Below are positions 12,833 through 24,215 of a DNA stretch of 64,000 nt, in pieces. Location: the NCBI GenBank assembly GCA_949752795.1, contig OX457061.1, positions 4,709,239 to 4,773,238 on the forward strand. Direction: 5' to 3'. Position numbers and translations under genes: made by a program. The stretch is from Hyperoodon ampullatus (lineage: Eukaryota > Chordata > Mammalia > Artiodactyla > Ziphiidae). Under the pieces are notes generated by a model. It was not told where the DNA came from, searched no databases, and saw only the letters and a program-made list of their open reading frames with translations. Each line of letters starts with the position of its first letter. The first letter of the stretch is position 1.

Positions 12833-12842
12833 ACAGAAGTTT

Positions 12843-13090
12843 TAAAGTATTTATTGAGTCAAATCTGTTGGTCTTTTTCTTTTTGTCTCATGTCTCTTTT
12901 AAACGAAGAAAGTAGTTGTGAGATGGTCACATCTTGTTTTTCCCATGTTTTTCTGTGACTTGATTTCATACTTTTAATTCTAATCGATCTAAAATTACTT
13001 TTGGTGTGTGGCGTGAGATAACACTTTCGATTAAAACCTTTCCCTGTTTTTAATGCATTTCCACTGGATTAAATAAATTTTATTTTTGCC
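12843..13090 (-). mobile_element. Ancient L1M fragment, part 2 of a split copy
   Basis: AAATCTGTTGGTCTTTTTC, GATCTAAAATTACTTTTGG and GCATTTCCACTGGATTAAA are complementary to L1 ORF2-end/3' sequence. It continues the copy interrupted by the SINE at 12464-12832. Confidence 0.5.
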
Positions 13091-13529
13091 TTGTTAATGG
13101 CATGCTCCTTGTTAAATGAAAACTGACCAGAAACGAAACAAATTAAATGAGTGTCTTCATTTTGACTCAGTTCTACAGGTAATTTTCCAACCATGGACTT
13201 TGTGGGTAAAATGTGCACTGTTTTTGATCATTTAAACAGATACAGTATTGTCCTTCAGATGTGAGGTCAGCAGATCCAACTGCAAAGCAGATAATTAGAA
13301 ACAATGTTAGCTTGCAAACTAAAAATGTGGTGCATTGGGCAGACAGGCTGCCAATAGACCAGCCACCCTGGGGATGGGGGAAGCCTGCATCCTCCTCCTG
13401 CCTCTCTCATCGCCCCTGAGGACAGACCTCCTGGGCACCAGCCCCTTCTCCCTCCAGGGTTTCTGATGAAAGACCCCTGAAGAAGTGGCGGCTGTGAGAA
13501 ATAGGAGTAATAATAAAAAGAGCATTCGT

Positions 13530-13715
13530 TGTGCACCTGTAAGACTCTCAGACACTGTGCTAGGTGCTTCATGTTATTTCTCAACCTAGAAGCAACTCTG
13601 ACATATGCATCGTTGTCCCTCTTTCATGGAGGAGAAAACTGAGCCTGGAGAACTAGTGACCTGTGCCAGGCCCCAGCTGCCGAGCCTGGAGCCAAGCCTC
13701 AGGCTCCCCTTTCCT
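13530..13715 (-). mobile_element. MIR SINE
   Basis: The + strand reads as reversed MIR: GACACTGTGCTAGGTGCTTC, then GGAGAAAACTGAGCCTGGAG and a degraded GTGACCTGTGCCAGG stretch. Confidence 0.65.
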
Positions 13716-14399
13716 TCTTCTCCCTCCTTCCCTTCTCCTGGCTCTCTGTCCACCCCTTGTCTTTTTTTTCTTTTCTCCTTTCAGTAAACTCATGAGTCAC
13801 TTAAAAAATTACATTTCACATGATGAAAGTTACAGGTTTATTACAGAAATTTGGAAATTATAGCAATTATGAGGAAGAAAATAAGTCCCAGCTGACACCC
13901 TGGACCACAGTGTGTGCAGATGCCATTTCCCGTGATTTTTGTCAATACCGGATATTAACGGAAGAAGAGCTCTGCCAGCTCCCCAGGAGGAAGTGGTATT
14001 TGTGTGTCTTCGTTTGCACTTTGCTCGTTCATGCTTTTGGCCCTTCTTTCGGTTGGATGGTTTCTCGTTTATCTTATTGGTATCTGTCCACTGTGCTGTC
14101 GAATGTTGGTTCTCTCACGTCAAGACTCTTCTTACTGAATCATAAATTACGGTACTGACCATTAGAATTCTTTTTTAAATCTGTTAACTTAAATTTTAAT
14201 CGAAGTCATCGTTTACTGTTTTCTGAGAGAATATATTTTCATTTGCTCTCCACATTAGGGCAATCAGAAGAGTTTTTTCTTTTTGAAATTATGCCAGATT
14301 TTATATGTAAACTATGAAGCTATTCATACTGAAATGCATGAATAATAAGAAAGTGAATACTTGTGTACCTACTCCTAGTTTAAGAAACCAAGCCAGGGG

Positions 14400-14672
14400 G
14401 CTTCCCTGGTGGCGCAGTGGTTGGGAGTCTGCCTGCCAATGAAGGGGACATGGGTTCGAGACCTGGTCTGGAAGATCCCACATGCCGCGGGGCGACTGGG
14501 CCCGTGAGCCACAACTACTGAGCCTGTGCGTCTGGAGCCTGTGCTCCGCAACAAGAGAGGCTGTGACAGTGAGAGCCCTGCGCACCACGATGAAGAGTGT
14601 CCCCTGCTCGCCGCAACTAGAGAAAGCCCTTGCACAGAAACAAAGACCCAACACAACCAAAAATAAATAAAT

Positions 14673-14704
<32 letters not shown>
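14400..14704 (+). mobile_element. Long-form CHR SINE
   Basis: It starts GCTTCCCTGGTGGCGCAGTG, has the B-box-like GGTTCGAGAC, and ends in AAATAAATAAAT plus a pure A run. A perfect 18-bp duplication, AAGAAACCAAGCCAGGGG, flanks it at 14382-14399 and 14705-14722. Overlapping frames in both orientations (for example 14301-14776) are SINE-derived. Confidence 0.95.
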
Positions 14705-14706
<2 letters not shown>

Positions 14707-15647
14707 GAAACCAAGCCAGGGGACAGTTCCTGCCCAGGTGCTTGAGCCCCTCCCCCTCCAGCTCCCCCCAGTGCACCCCACCATGCAGTGTTCCCGATTT
14801 TGAGTTTATTATTTCCTGAAGGCAGACATTTTTACCTACTACCCCGCCCCGCCCCCCCTTTTTTAAGGTGGTAGATGGGAAAATGGAGCCTTAAAGGTTA
14901 AACGAGTTGCCCAGAGTCTAGCAGTAAAAATAACTGTGACGCTAGCACCTAAATCTTGAGCTTCTGGTAGATTGTTATTTTTCCTTTCTCTTTTGAAACA
15001 CTGTACTATCTGCTCATTTTCTTGGGAGTATGATGTCCTCCTCATCCTCCTAATTTTAATTATATAGATTTCCGAAGAGTACGTTCAAGTTGCTTGGAGG
15101 TAGTGCTTTTATTACTGAGAGTTTTATATTTGCCTACTTCAGATGTTACTAGAAAACTTACCTTGCCCCTCACAAGGTAACCTGTTGGCCCCCCTAATTT
15201 GTTCCCATATCTAGGCTTGGTCGAGGTAATGTCCACACGATTAATGGGAACACCGTCACCCCTTTTATACAGTCAATGCCATGGTTCCAAGTGAATAAGC
15301 ATATCTTGGAAGATACTTAGCGAGCCTTTCAAAAATCAAATGCTGGGGATTTTCCACTGGATCTAGTTCAGGTTTTGTTAATTTTTACAACTCACTTCAG
15401 TATTCGGGTCACAGATGTGGACTGAAAGTGGAGCCCAGTGAAATGAGACCTGTCTTGCAGTCCTGCCAGGTGCAGCCGAGTCCACTCCCAGATCTGAGAT
15501 TCCAGGAGCAGAATGGCTTAGCTCTCATCTTGGCTTTTGCTTCAGTGAGGACTCAGAGCAAAGGCAGATTGTAGCCACTGGGCTCTGGATACTGGAAGGG
15601 CGGGAATCCCAGGGCTCTTCAAAGGCTCTTAAGTGGCTGCTGGGCAG

Positions 15648-15905
15648 CTCCTGGTTACGAGCGCAGTCTCTGGAGTCAGACACATATTTTGGCTTTCCCA
15701 CTCCTAGCTCTGTGACCTTGGGCAAGTGACTTTACCTCTCTGAGTCCGATTTTCTCAGCTGTGAAATGGGGACAACATTAGTACACATACTTTCGGGCAT
15801 AAGGAATTTAAACAAGGTATAAAAAGGGTATAGGCGAGTTCGTTTGTGTAATACTCTCAGTGCCAGGCACACAGCATGCACTAAGAGTTGTAGCTGCCAG
15901 TCATG
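15648..15905 (+). mobile_element. MIR SINE
   Basis: A good MIR copy: TCTGGAGTCAGACA, CTCTGTGACCTTGGGCAAGT, CTTTACCTCTCTGAG, GTGAAATGGGGACAA, then CAGTGCCAGGCACACAGCAT near the tail. Confidence 0.8.
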
Positions 15906-15944
15906 ATTGCCAGTGTCACCGTCATCGCCGTCTTTAGGCCAGTC

Positions 15945-16072
15945 TCCCATTTTGTAGAGGAAGAAGTCGAGTCCCAGATCTCATGGGCACTCAGAGGCCG
16001 AGCTGAGAATCGCAGTCTCTGAACTCCCCGCACAGTGCTCTCTCCACCCTGCCACCGCCTCTCCGCGCCAAC
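15945..16072 (-). mobile_element. MIR fragment
   Basis: The reversed MIR core is visible as CCATTTTGTAGAGGAAGAAG, then CCGAGCTGAGAATCGCAGTC. It lies just after a plus-strand MIR, an accidental inverted neighbour pair. Confidence 0.55.
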
Positions 16073-16574
16073 ATCTGCACCATTTGCTTCTCACCTTCGC
16101 TGGCTCTCAGCGGTGGTGTCTTGCCTCCTGTCTTGAGCCGGCAGATCCTAACAACAGATGGTGCTGTTCTGAATTAAAACAATTTAACTCAAGATCCATC
16201 AACTGCCAACATCAAACACCCTTAAAAGAAGGAAAGAAACTCATTATCAAGAGTATTCAAGCAAAGTAGGTATTTAATCTATCTTAATCATTTGCATTCT
16301 TGAGAAGAAGAAAGTCAGTGGCAGCTGCCATCGTAGGCCAGACCCCATGCATGTGCTTGCCCGTAATTGCTTCAGACTGAATTCCCCCCCAGCCCCCCCT
16401 TTTCTTCTTGCCACACAGTACTAATTTGGACTTCGGTCCTAAGTTTTTAAGCCACACAATAGTTAAAAAATTTAAAAACATAATTTTTTTTTTTTTTTTG
16501 TCCACAACTCCTGTGGCTGCACATTTTTCAGTAGCAGGGGTTCAGCTCACAACTAGAGCTCTGTCGACACACAC

Positions 16575-16700
16575 AGGAGCACTGCAGGCCGGCCAACTCC
16601 ACGAGGGGAGCCCGCAGCCCCGGGCGGGGAGGGGGCGCGGATGAGCTCTGTGGGCGTCGTACAGCCACTCGCCGGCACAAGGCTGGATTCTCAGAAGTTA
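16575..16700. promoter_or_regulatory. Small CpG-dense patch
   Basis: About a dozen CpG dinucleotides occur in roughly 130 bp, around GCAGCCCCGGGCGGGGAGGG. The GC box-like GGGCGGGG could bind Sp-family factors. The patch is too short to call a CpG island; function is an inference. Confidence 0.3.
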
Positions 16701-17456
16701 AATGTCCACTCAGTGCCGCTCCCTTACGCTTTCCGTACCTTGTTCTTTCCAAAGCTTAGTGTCCACGCAGTTGCTCCTCGACTCTGAATCACCAAGCTGA
16801 TGGTGAAAGACAGAGGACGTGAGAACAGGGAGAACACGCACACACGTCTGTGTGCTCAGTCCGACCCACTCAAGCCTGGCTCCCCTGTGACCGTGTCTGT
16901 GCTGCGTCCTTCGCTTCCCCACGCCACACTCCTCTCCCCTCTGTCAGTGCGTCTCCTCCTCTCCATCCTTCCGGCCTCCACTGACGGCCCAGGTCAGGCA
17001 CTAAGGGATGCTGGTGTTGGCGGCCCTCTCTTGACCTGCCTTTTGTTCTTTTTGTGTCTCCCCTCTCTGCCCCTCTTCTTCAGCTTGATTTTGTTCTTTC
17101 TCTTTCCTCCTTTTTATCCTTCTTTGCTGCCCATGGTTTGGTCATGTGAGTAATGCGTCCCTGCCTTGCACTGCGGCACCCCCCGGAGTCATGCTGGAAC
17201 CCCCGTGGCCCTGGATCCTGGCCGCGGGTGCAGCCTGGCTCTTTGGAGCAAGGCTGCAGATCCTTTCCCTCACCCAGTCTCAGCACGAGGCAAAATGACT
17301 AAGGTAAGCGTCCGTTATCTCTGAAATTAGCAAAAGAAGGGGGAAAATCAAAATGTTGCTGGAGCCGCCCCAGCACATCCTGAAGTGCGAGCTGGTGTGT
17401 GAGTGTGGAGCGGAGTGCACGTGCCTGGGACGCGCCAGCGGGAGGAAGTGAGAACC

Positions 17457-17466
17457 TGCTGAGTCA
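17457..17466 (+). promoter_or_regulatory. NF-E2/MARE-like motif
   Basis: TGCTGAGTCA matches the extended AP-1/NF-E2 consensus. A single short match in an intron may be chance. Confidence 0.25.
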
Positions 17467-18689
17467 GTGTAATACTTTGCCACCTCTCATACTTCTTATT
17501 GGGGCCTTCGTGTCCTTGATCCAGATTTATCTCAATGGGCTCAAAGGTGTGGGTGTAGTTAAGCCCGCCGTCTGTCCCCATCAGGACACGGCTAAAAGTA
17601 AACATGCTGCCTTAGTATTTGTTTGCCGCGTCACACTTTTGCCCAGCGTATAGATTTGCAGCCTTATTTATAGCTTTCTCGTGACATTCGCATGGGCAGG
17701 CTCCCGTCAGGTGACACCCCTTCTCTGTGTGTGGAGCCACCTCGGCTCGCTCAGCCCCTTTCCCCGTTGCCCCGCCGCTCCATCCCCCGTGTTATATGGA
17801 TGTGTTTTATAAGTGACTGTTCTGAAGTCACCTGCCATGCAGTCTCTTACCTCGTGTAGTTTCACCTATTCTCCCATCGGGAAGAAAAGCAAAAAGGTGG
17901 CGACACTTGCTATTCATCTTTTAATAATTCAGTTCCCCGCCTCAGGGAAGAGAGTGAGGCTCCGACGGCTTGAAAGGCCTGGTCTTGTTTAGTGTCGATT
18001 GACCCGTGTGTCAGGACTGATGCTGAGCACACGAGCTGAAATCTCACAAGTAATCAATTTCTATCTGACAACATCTTGAAAAGTGACGTGCAATGGTTGA
18101 TAACGGTGTGGTGCCGTGAGTGAGATTTATCATATCAGAAAGTGTTTGTGAGGGGGAATACGTGTTGTCTGTTTTCTCTTTATCAAATTGTCCTGCTTTT
18201 TTATTGATACTTTTCCCCCTTCTGTGGTCTTAAGAAACAGGCAAACAAAAGAATCCAAAACACAGAACCATGACATTTCAGAGCCAGAAGAGAGGCCATA
18301 GGTAATAATCTTTTATAAGGGATGGACCTGCGGTCACAGAGGTGAAGGGTGTCCCTTGTGAAACCGCCTCAAGGTGGGACCCAGTGTGTGTGTCATAGTG
18401 TCCCCTGGCCCACACGGGGCGTGATTCTGCTCCGGTGGACACCCGCCCCCTGGCTCCTTTTCCTCATCCTTGGGCAATGGCGTCCTCATTCACTCTCCAG
18501 GTGGACTCGCTTGAAGGAGGCCTCCCTCCTAAGCTGACATGGACCCGGCGTGGCCTCTGACATCAGACAGCCTGGGGGGGGGCGGTTCAGCTCAGTGTCC
18601 ACAACCGTGAGGCCCCGCCTCCTTCTCCTCTCTCAGTGTGGCGACCTGGGGCCCGTACGCCGACTGCACTGTGGCAGCTAGTAATGACA

Positions 18690-18905
18690 GTGGCTGACGT
18701 TTATTGAGCGCTGGCACATGCCAGGCAGTGGGCGAGGTTTTGTCGTGAATTAACACGTTTAATCCCCACAGCAGCCCTAGGGCATATGTACAGTTATTAT
18801 TACCATTCTCATTTCAGGGGGCTGAGAGCTTATCTTCCACGGCGGGGTGGTGGTGAAGTCTGGCCCCAGAGCCGTGCCCTGCGCCGGCCCCTGAGCCCTC
18901 CTGCC
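18690..18905 (-). mobile_element. MIR SINE
   Basis: Reversed MIR: GACGTTTATTGAGCGCTGGC, ATGCCAGGCAGTGGGCGAGG, then AATCCCCACAGCAGCCCTAG and TTATTATTACCATTCTCAT. Confidence 0.75.
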
Positions 18906-19253
18906 TCTCAGCAAAGCGCCTGACACATTGCACTCACGCAGTAAATGACAGGTTTGATGATAAAGCATTTGAACATCAAAACTACTGATAGTCCTGTTTG
19001 TGTTCTTACTGTTTTTTGAAGCCTGAGAAGTTCTTCTCCCATCTGAAAACCATTAGCTCTTTATCCTGTGGGGAGTTATTTTGGTCTATGACATTCTTTG
19101 CAATTTAGAAGTCCAAGTTGAAAGTAAAAGGACCAAATTATTACCGCTTAAATCTGAAGCCCTTGTTAAACCAGGTTGACATTCATGTTCTTGTTCTGGG
19201 CCTGCCCTGGACTTGGTGACTCTCCCTGCTTCTGTGGCCTAGTCTTGACCAGC

Positions 19254-19850
19254 AGTCAGGGTGTCCTTTAGTGAGGAAAGTCCAGGCATGTCACTCCTCT
19301 GCTTCAAGCCCTGCAGTGGCTCCCATCTGTCCCAGAGTAAAGGCCACCATGCTTTCGGTGGCCTTCCACACCCCGTGAGACCCGCCCACCACGCTTCCCA
19401 GCCCTGTGCTTCTCCCCTCTCCTTTGCTGTCTCTGCTCCAGCCAGTAGCCTCCTTCCTGGTTCTGAGACCCCCGAGGTGTGCTCCCGTCTCCACCTCAGG
19501 GCCTCTGGGCCGACCGTCCTTCCTCTGAACAGCCACATGTCTGTATCCTCATGTTCAAATCTTTACTCAAGATTCATCTTCTCAGTAAGCACCGTATTTA
19601 ATATTGCAGCACCCTCGCTTCCAGCCTCCCTAGCCTGCACATGTTAAAACCATACGCGTTTCATCTTCTAACACACCATATATTTTACTTTAAAAAAGAA
19701 AAGTGCTTTATTGTCTGTCTTTCTCTACTAGGGACATATTCTTTGTTTATTTCATTGATGTTTGCCAAGGGCTTAGAAGATGCCTGGCACATTTTAGGAA
19801 GTAGCCCATAAATATTTGTTGAACGAACGAATGAATGAGTGAAAGAAATG
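19254..19850 (+). mobile_element. L2 LINE 3' end
   Basis: A long L2 segment with the usual order: CTGCTTCAAGCCCTGCAGTG, a GGCCACCATG stretch, CCAGCCTCCCTAGCCTG, and the terminal AAATATTTGTTGAACGAACG with an AATGAATGAG tail. The 206-codon minus-strand frame at 19747-20367 runs partly through this L2 end and is not a gene. Confidence 0.8.
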
Positions 19851-20730
19851 GACGAAAGTGTCGCCTTGGTGAAGCCACTTTCTCTTTGGGCCTTTTTCTG
19901 TTTTTTCTTAAATATGTAGCAGCGTGTACTAGATGAAAGGTCGCATCCTCCCGACTATAACGTCTGCAGATTCTTTGCACCTTAGTCGTTGCGTCACTCA
20001 TCTGTCCTCCCACTACCCAGCTTGTGGCATCCGTGGGGCAGGCGGGATTTAGGTGGTATTGGGGAGACAAGTGACACGTCACTGCTGGATCCAGAGATCT
20101 GCACACTCCTCTTACTTCTGGCGCGGGAACGCGCTCTGTTTTGGCCAAAGCTTGTGTGCAAGAAACATGCCTCTTCTTGCCAGGCCCAGCTGCTCGTGGA
20201 GAGCCCTGCCTGTTTTGCCTGTTGGCATTTTGTGATGTCCCCAGGAGCCTCTTGGCCAGACCGCCGTCCTTTCCCCTCACCGCCCGGCAGCTCCAGTTCG
20301 CTCTCGGCCACCGAAGGCAGCTCGAGCCCATTGTTGCTGTGGATGTGTTTGCATATTGCACAGCCATCTGTTCTCTCTACCATCCAAGCTTCAGATTTTG
20401 AAATATGAATTACCATCCGCTCCGTGGATTTCAATGGCTTGCTGTTTGTTTTGTATGCCAGTAACTAGTCTTTCAACTGCTAGAACCACTGTTCTAAGAG
20501 CCTACCTTACTCTTATTTTGTGTAGATGCCTGGGGCGATTTGTGGCTGAACAAGCTGGTGCCCAGGTACAGAACTGAACCGTGGGCTTGAAAACCTCACA
20601 CAGCTGTTACTGTTCATGCTTTCATTCCATAGGCAACACTCTGTCAGAAAGTCATTTCGGAAAGTCATCAGAATATAGCAGCCCCATATCTAGTGAGCCC
20701 GTAAATTAAGATTACACTCATTTCAACTCT

Positions 20731-20947
20731 CCTTTTTTTTTTTTTTTTTTTTTTTTGCGGTATGTGGGCCTCTCATTGTTGTGGCCTCTCCCGTTGCAAA
20801 GCACAGGCTCCGGACGCGCAGGCTCAGCAGCCATGGCTCACGGGCCCAGCCGCTCCGCGGCATGTGGGATCTTCCCGGACCGGGGCACGAACCTGTGTCC
20901 CCTGCATTGGCAGGCAGACTCTCAACCACTGCGCCACCAGGGAAGCC
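20731..20947 (-). mobile_element. Short-form CHR SINE (young)
   Basis: A T run of about 25 is followed by the complement of the SINE and ends CACCAGGGAAGCC. A 9-bp duplication, TTCAACTCT, lies at 20722-20730 and 20948-20956. It is about 90% or more identical to the copies at 22643, 31644 and 36396. The nearby plus-strand frame 20762-21268 starts inside it. Confidence 0.95.
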
Positions 20948-21079
20948 TTCAACTCTGCTTATTTGCTTTGTGACTCAGGCTTCCCATTCTCCACGATAAA
21001 TGGAGTACTACGTGCATATGATGGTCAGGGTGTGCTGCTTGTCCAGTGGCTTCTGTTGTCACCGCCGCCCTTTGTGGAG

Positions 21080-21400
21080 GGCTTCCCCTGCTCCCAGCAC
21101 TGCGATTCAGCATTTCACACGCACTTTCACCGTTCACTTTCACAAGCTCCCCCTTCCCTCTGCTTTTTCACATGCTGTTCCTTCTGCTGGGAATGTCCTT
21201 CTGGCCTAGGCTTTCAGCACGGGGCCTTTTTGTTGAGGCATTTGTCACAAAAGTTTGTGAATTTTTAGTTTCGGGGGTTATCTATTTAATGTCTAGCTAT
21301 ACTTAACAGGCTGTAAGCTCCATGAGGCTCAAAGCTGTATCCCTAGCACCTAGCACTGTACCTGGAAATAGAATCAGTAATATTTCTGCGGTGAATGGTG
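21080..21400 (+). mobile_element. L2 LINE fragment
   Basis: CCTTCTGCTGGGAATGTCCT, then CAGGCTGTAAGCTCCATGAG and CTAGCACCTAGCACTGTACC follow the L2 3' order. The left edge is uncertain. Confidence 0.65.
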
Positions 21401-21404
21401 TGTT

Positions 21405-21565
21405 TTAGTTTTCACAGACAACCCTATGAAATTATGTGTATTATATGTTTTTGAAGTTGGGGTAAAAAGAGGTTAAGTCACTTGCCTAAGATCATTCAGG
21501 TCCTAAAGGGCAGAGCCAAGATTCAAACCCAAACTATTGCAACACGTTCATTCTTAATAAGCAGG
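21405..21565 (-). mobile_element. MIR SINE
   Basis: The reversed MIR core reads AGAGGTTAAGTCACTTGCC, TAAGATCATTCAGG and GGCAGAGCCAAGATTCAAAC. Confidence 0.7.
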
Positions 21566-21700
21566 GGATGTTGGCAGTCCCGACATATGACTTACTAATA
21601 CGGTTAAAACACAATAACAGATAAACCAAATGACCTGTATTCCGAGTGCATCCAGATGCTTAGGAAAATGAGGTGTTCTTATTTATTAAATGCTATCCAG

Positions 21701-21883
21701 GGGACTTCCCTGGTGTCACAGTGGGTAAGACTCTGTGCTCCCAAAGCAGGGGGCCTGGGTTCGATCCCTGGTCAGGGAACTAGATCCGACGTGCATGCCG
21801 CAACTAAGAGTTCGCATGCCACAACTAAGGAGCCCGCCTGCTGCAGCTAAGACCCAGTGCACCACCCCCCCCCCAAAAAAAAA
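21701..21883 (+). mobile_element. CHR-superfamily SINE, CHRL-like
   Basis: It starts GGGACTTCCCTGGTGTCACA and has GGTTCGATCCCTGGTCAGGG, followed by tandem GCCGCAACTAAG-like units, and ends in a C run plus an A run. The 9-bp duplication GCTATCCAG / GCTAGCCAG (21692-21700 and 21884-21892) has one mismatch. The repeated CAACTAAG units set it apart from the other copies. Confidence 0.85.
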
Positions 21884-22642
21884 GCTAGCCAGATAATATT
21901 TTTGTTCTCTGGCTTTTTCAGGTGTTTCCAAAATATCTCTTTTTCTGCTTTAAGTACCCCAGCACAAAAATGTATTTTCATCCTGTTTATTCTTTTATTT
22001 TTCTTTAGAGGAGTTTGCAGGTCCTTCATAGCCATCAGTCAGAATGTCAGCTCCCGCTGGGCTGGACTGGGAAGATGTGTGGGTGGGAGCGTGGGCTGCA
22101 CGGCCCCTGACCCAGCATCTGTGTCAGAACTTGCGTTGTTGCCTCTCTGGCTGGGTCGGGGGATGGTGTGGTAACTGACTGACTGAAGCTTTGGGCTAGT
22201 TATTGCCACAGAGAGGTCTTCCGCCCCTGCCCTTTCTCAGCCTGCTTCGGGTGCCGCCCTGGATGCCTGCTCCTTGAAGGGGCTCCCGGTCATCTGCGTG
22301 TCGTAGAGCTTTCCCCAGTGATGCTGGGCCATGGTCTTGACACTTTTCGTAAACTTTTTATTTTGAAAATATCTCCAGCTTTCAGAAAAGTCATAAGAAA
22401 GAATAGTGCCTTAAACTCTGTCTACTCTTTAACTGGATTCAACCACATGTACTTTATCTTTGTCATTATGCATACTATCATTATTATATTTTTTGCTAAA
22501 GCATTGGAGAGTAGATATCCTGTATCCTGACCCTCTACTACTAAGAATGAAGGGATCTTCACTTACGGCTGCAATTCCTGTCAGACGTATTCTTTTGAAA
22601 GACCAGTATTTCATCCTCACCACCCTTACCTCATTCTTTTTT

Positions 22643-22845
22643 TTTTTGGGGGGGGGGTTCGTGGGCCTCTCACTGTTGTGGCCTCTCCCATTGCGGAGCA
22701 CAGACTCCGGACGCGCAGGCTCAGCGGCCGTGGCTCACGGGCCCAGCCGCTCTGCGGCATGTGGGATCTTCCCGGACCGGGGCACGAACCCGTGTCCCCT
22801 GCATCAGCAGGTGGACTCTCAACCACTGCACCACCAGGGAAGCCC
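22643..22845 (-). mobile_element. Short-form CHR SINE (young)
   Basis: It begins with a T/G run on the + strand and ends CACCAGGGAAGCCC. A 15-bp duplication, ACCTCATTCTTTTTT, is present at 22628-22642 and 22846-22860. The plus-strand frame 22460-22924 reads through it. Confidence 0.93.
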
Positions 22846-23039
22846 ACCTCATTCTTTTTTAAACAGCTGCTCCGAGCCTACTCTGTGGAGGTGCCATGCC
22901 CAGCTCTCCATAGAGGGAATTTAGGTTATTAATAATAGTAATTTAGGTTATTCGAGTCCATGCCACAGCAGATATCCTGGCATGTTAGTGTTTGCCCAGA
23001 TGTCCAGGAAGTTTCTAGAGGAGTCTCTGGTGTAAGGGG

Positions 23040-23190
23040 AGCCGCGTTTACCCTTTTGGTAGATACTGTCCGCTTGCCGTTCAGGATAGTTGTACCGGTT
23101 TACACTCTCCACCGACAGAGACCAAGTGCGTGTTTTCTGCCTCTCACTCGATTTCATCTAGTCTTTAGATCTTTGTTAATCCAATGGGCA
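23040..23190 (-). mobile_element. Ancient L1M fragment
   Basis: TTTGGTAGATACTGTCCGCT, TTGTACCGGTTTACACTC and TCTTTGTTAATCCAATGGG resemble the complement of an old L1 3' region. Confidence 0.45.
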
Positions 23191-23227
23191 AACAGAAGTG
23201 CATTACCACACTTTTACCTGTGTGTGA

Positions 23228-23505
23228 CCAGGCGTGGGAGGACGTGTGGAATGAGCAGTGTCAGGAGGAGCGCTCCTCGTGTGGGATGCATTTTGGCGAA
23301 TGGAGCTGGAGAGAGAGGAGGCCCGGGCTCAGGACCAGCCCGGTCAGCCGTCACGTGTGGGGGCGGCGGTGAGGCCGGAGACCTGCTCACCCACCCACGG
23401 GCGCCCGAGGGAGAGAAGCAGCGCGGGTATAACGTGCAGCGGTCCCGAAAGAGGCTCCCCTCTGGGGTTCTCAGCGTCAGGGCGTGCCAGACAGACCGTG
23501 CTTGC
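23228..23505. promoter_or_regulatory. Orphan CpG-dense patch
   Basis: Over twenty CpG dinucleotides occur in about 280 bp, far above the surrounding intron. Included are GTGGGGGCGGCGGTGAGG and GGGCGCCCGAGG. The patch lies between an L1M and an L2 fragment and is not inside a SINE. No transcript is visible from sequence alone; a promoter or enhancer role is an inference. The 214-codon frame 22960-23604 is probably a by-product of the high GC. Confidence 0.4.
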
Positions 23506-23527
23506 GTCTCCTCCTCCGTCCAAAGTT

Positions 23528-23885
23528 TCCTTGGGTTCCTCAAGATGCCTTTGCACCTTCAGGTCTCGGCTCAAATGGCACCTTCTCAGAGAGGCCTTCC
23601 TTGACCACCCTACTGAGTGTTGTACCCCCCTACCTGCTCCCCCGCTTCAGTTTTCTCCACGCTCCTGACGTTTCTCATCCTGCGTGTTTTCCTTATTCCT
23701 TTTGTTCACTGTCTTTCCCATGCCCCTCTGGAATGTACTCGCCACGAGGATGGGAGTTTGCTTTGTTCGTTGCTTTATTCCAGTATTGTACTTAGAGCAG
23801 TGCCAGGCATACTAGATTTGCAATGCACATCTATAACGATCATTCATTATTATTATTTTTAATCATTCATTATTGAATGAGTGAA
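23528..23885 (+). mobile_element. L2 LINE 3' end
   Basis: A clear L2 order: CTCAAATGGCACCTTCTCAG, AGAGGCCTTCCTTGACCACC, GGAATGTACTCGCCACGAGG, AGCAGTGCCAGGCATACTAG, then an ATTGAATGAGTGAA tail. Confidence 0.85.
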
Positions 23886-23895
23886 ACTATTTGAC

Positions 23896-24110
23896 AAGGC
23901 AGTATAGCTTAGTCATTAAACTTGCAGGGTTGGGCTCATCTGGACCTGAGACCAGCTGTGTGACTTTGGTCAAGTGACTTAACTTCCCTAAGCTTCTTCC
24001 CTTAAAGGTGAAGTGGGGTTCGTGAGAACACCTTCTCCTTTATTGGGTCGTAAGTACTAAATGCCTGGCACTCACTAGACACTTAGAGGCTATTGTTACT
24101 GTTTCAGAAG
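23896..24110 (+). mobile_element. MIR SINE
   Basis: A near-complete MIR: CAGTATAGCTTAGTCATTAA, CAGCTGTGTGACTTTGGTCA, AGTGACTTAACTTCCCTAAG, and the tail AAATGCCTGGCACTCACTAG. Confidence 0.85.
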
Positions 24111-24170
24111 TTGTGTAGACTAGGAGTCTTGATTTGTCTTTTCTGTTTCTGTGCTGCTCATTTGAGGTAA

Positions 24171-24215
24171 GTGTGCGTGTGTGTACACGGGTGTGTGTGC
24201 ACACACGTGCACGTG
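24171..24215. repeat. Alternating purine-pyrimidine tract
   Basis: A 45-bp run of GT/AC/GC dinucleotides with few breaks, largely self-complementary around GTGTGTGCACACAC. It is a candidate Z-DNA or cruciform former. Confidence 0.7.

Larger units (their letters stand above)
16073..18685. other. Unique, partly GC-rich intronic DNA
   Basis: No gene was recognised. The stretch from about 16560 to 17780 is richer in GC and CpG than its surroundings, and a palindromic NF-E2/AP-1-like TGCTGAGTCA lies at 17457-17466. Open frames here lack family resemblance. Confidence 0.45.

Noticed and set aside
19747..20367. 206-codon minus-strand open frame
   Set aside because: Its end runs antisense through the L2 3' end at 19254-19850. 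The rest overlaps frames on the other strand in GC-rich DNA, with no recognisable domain or splice context.
20762..21268. 168-codon frame
   Set aside because: It begins inside a CHR SINE; similar peptides appear at every other copy (22460-22924, 31588-31981, 36378-36680, 56010-56498).
22960..23604. 214-codon plus-strand open frame
   Set aside because: It crosses an L1M fragment, a CpG-dense patch and an L2 fragment. Long frames are expected in such GC-rich DNA, and the protein is low-complexity.
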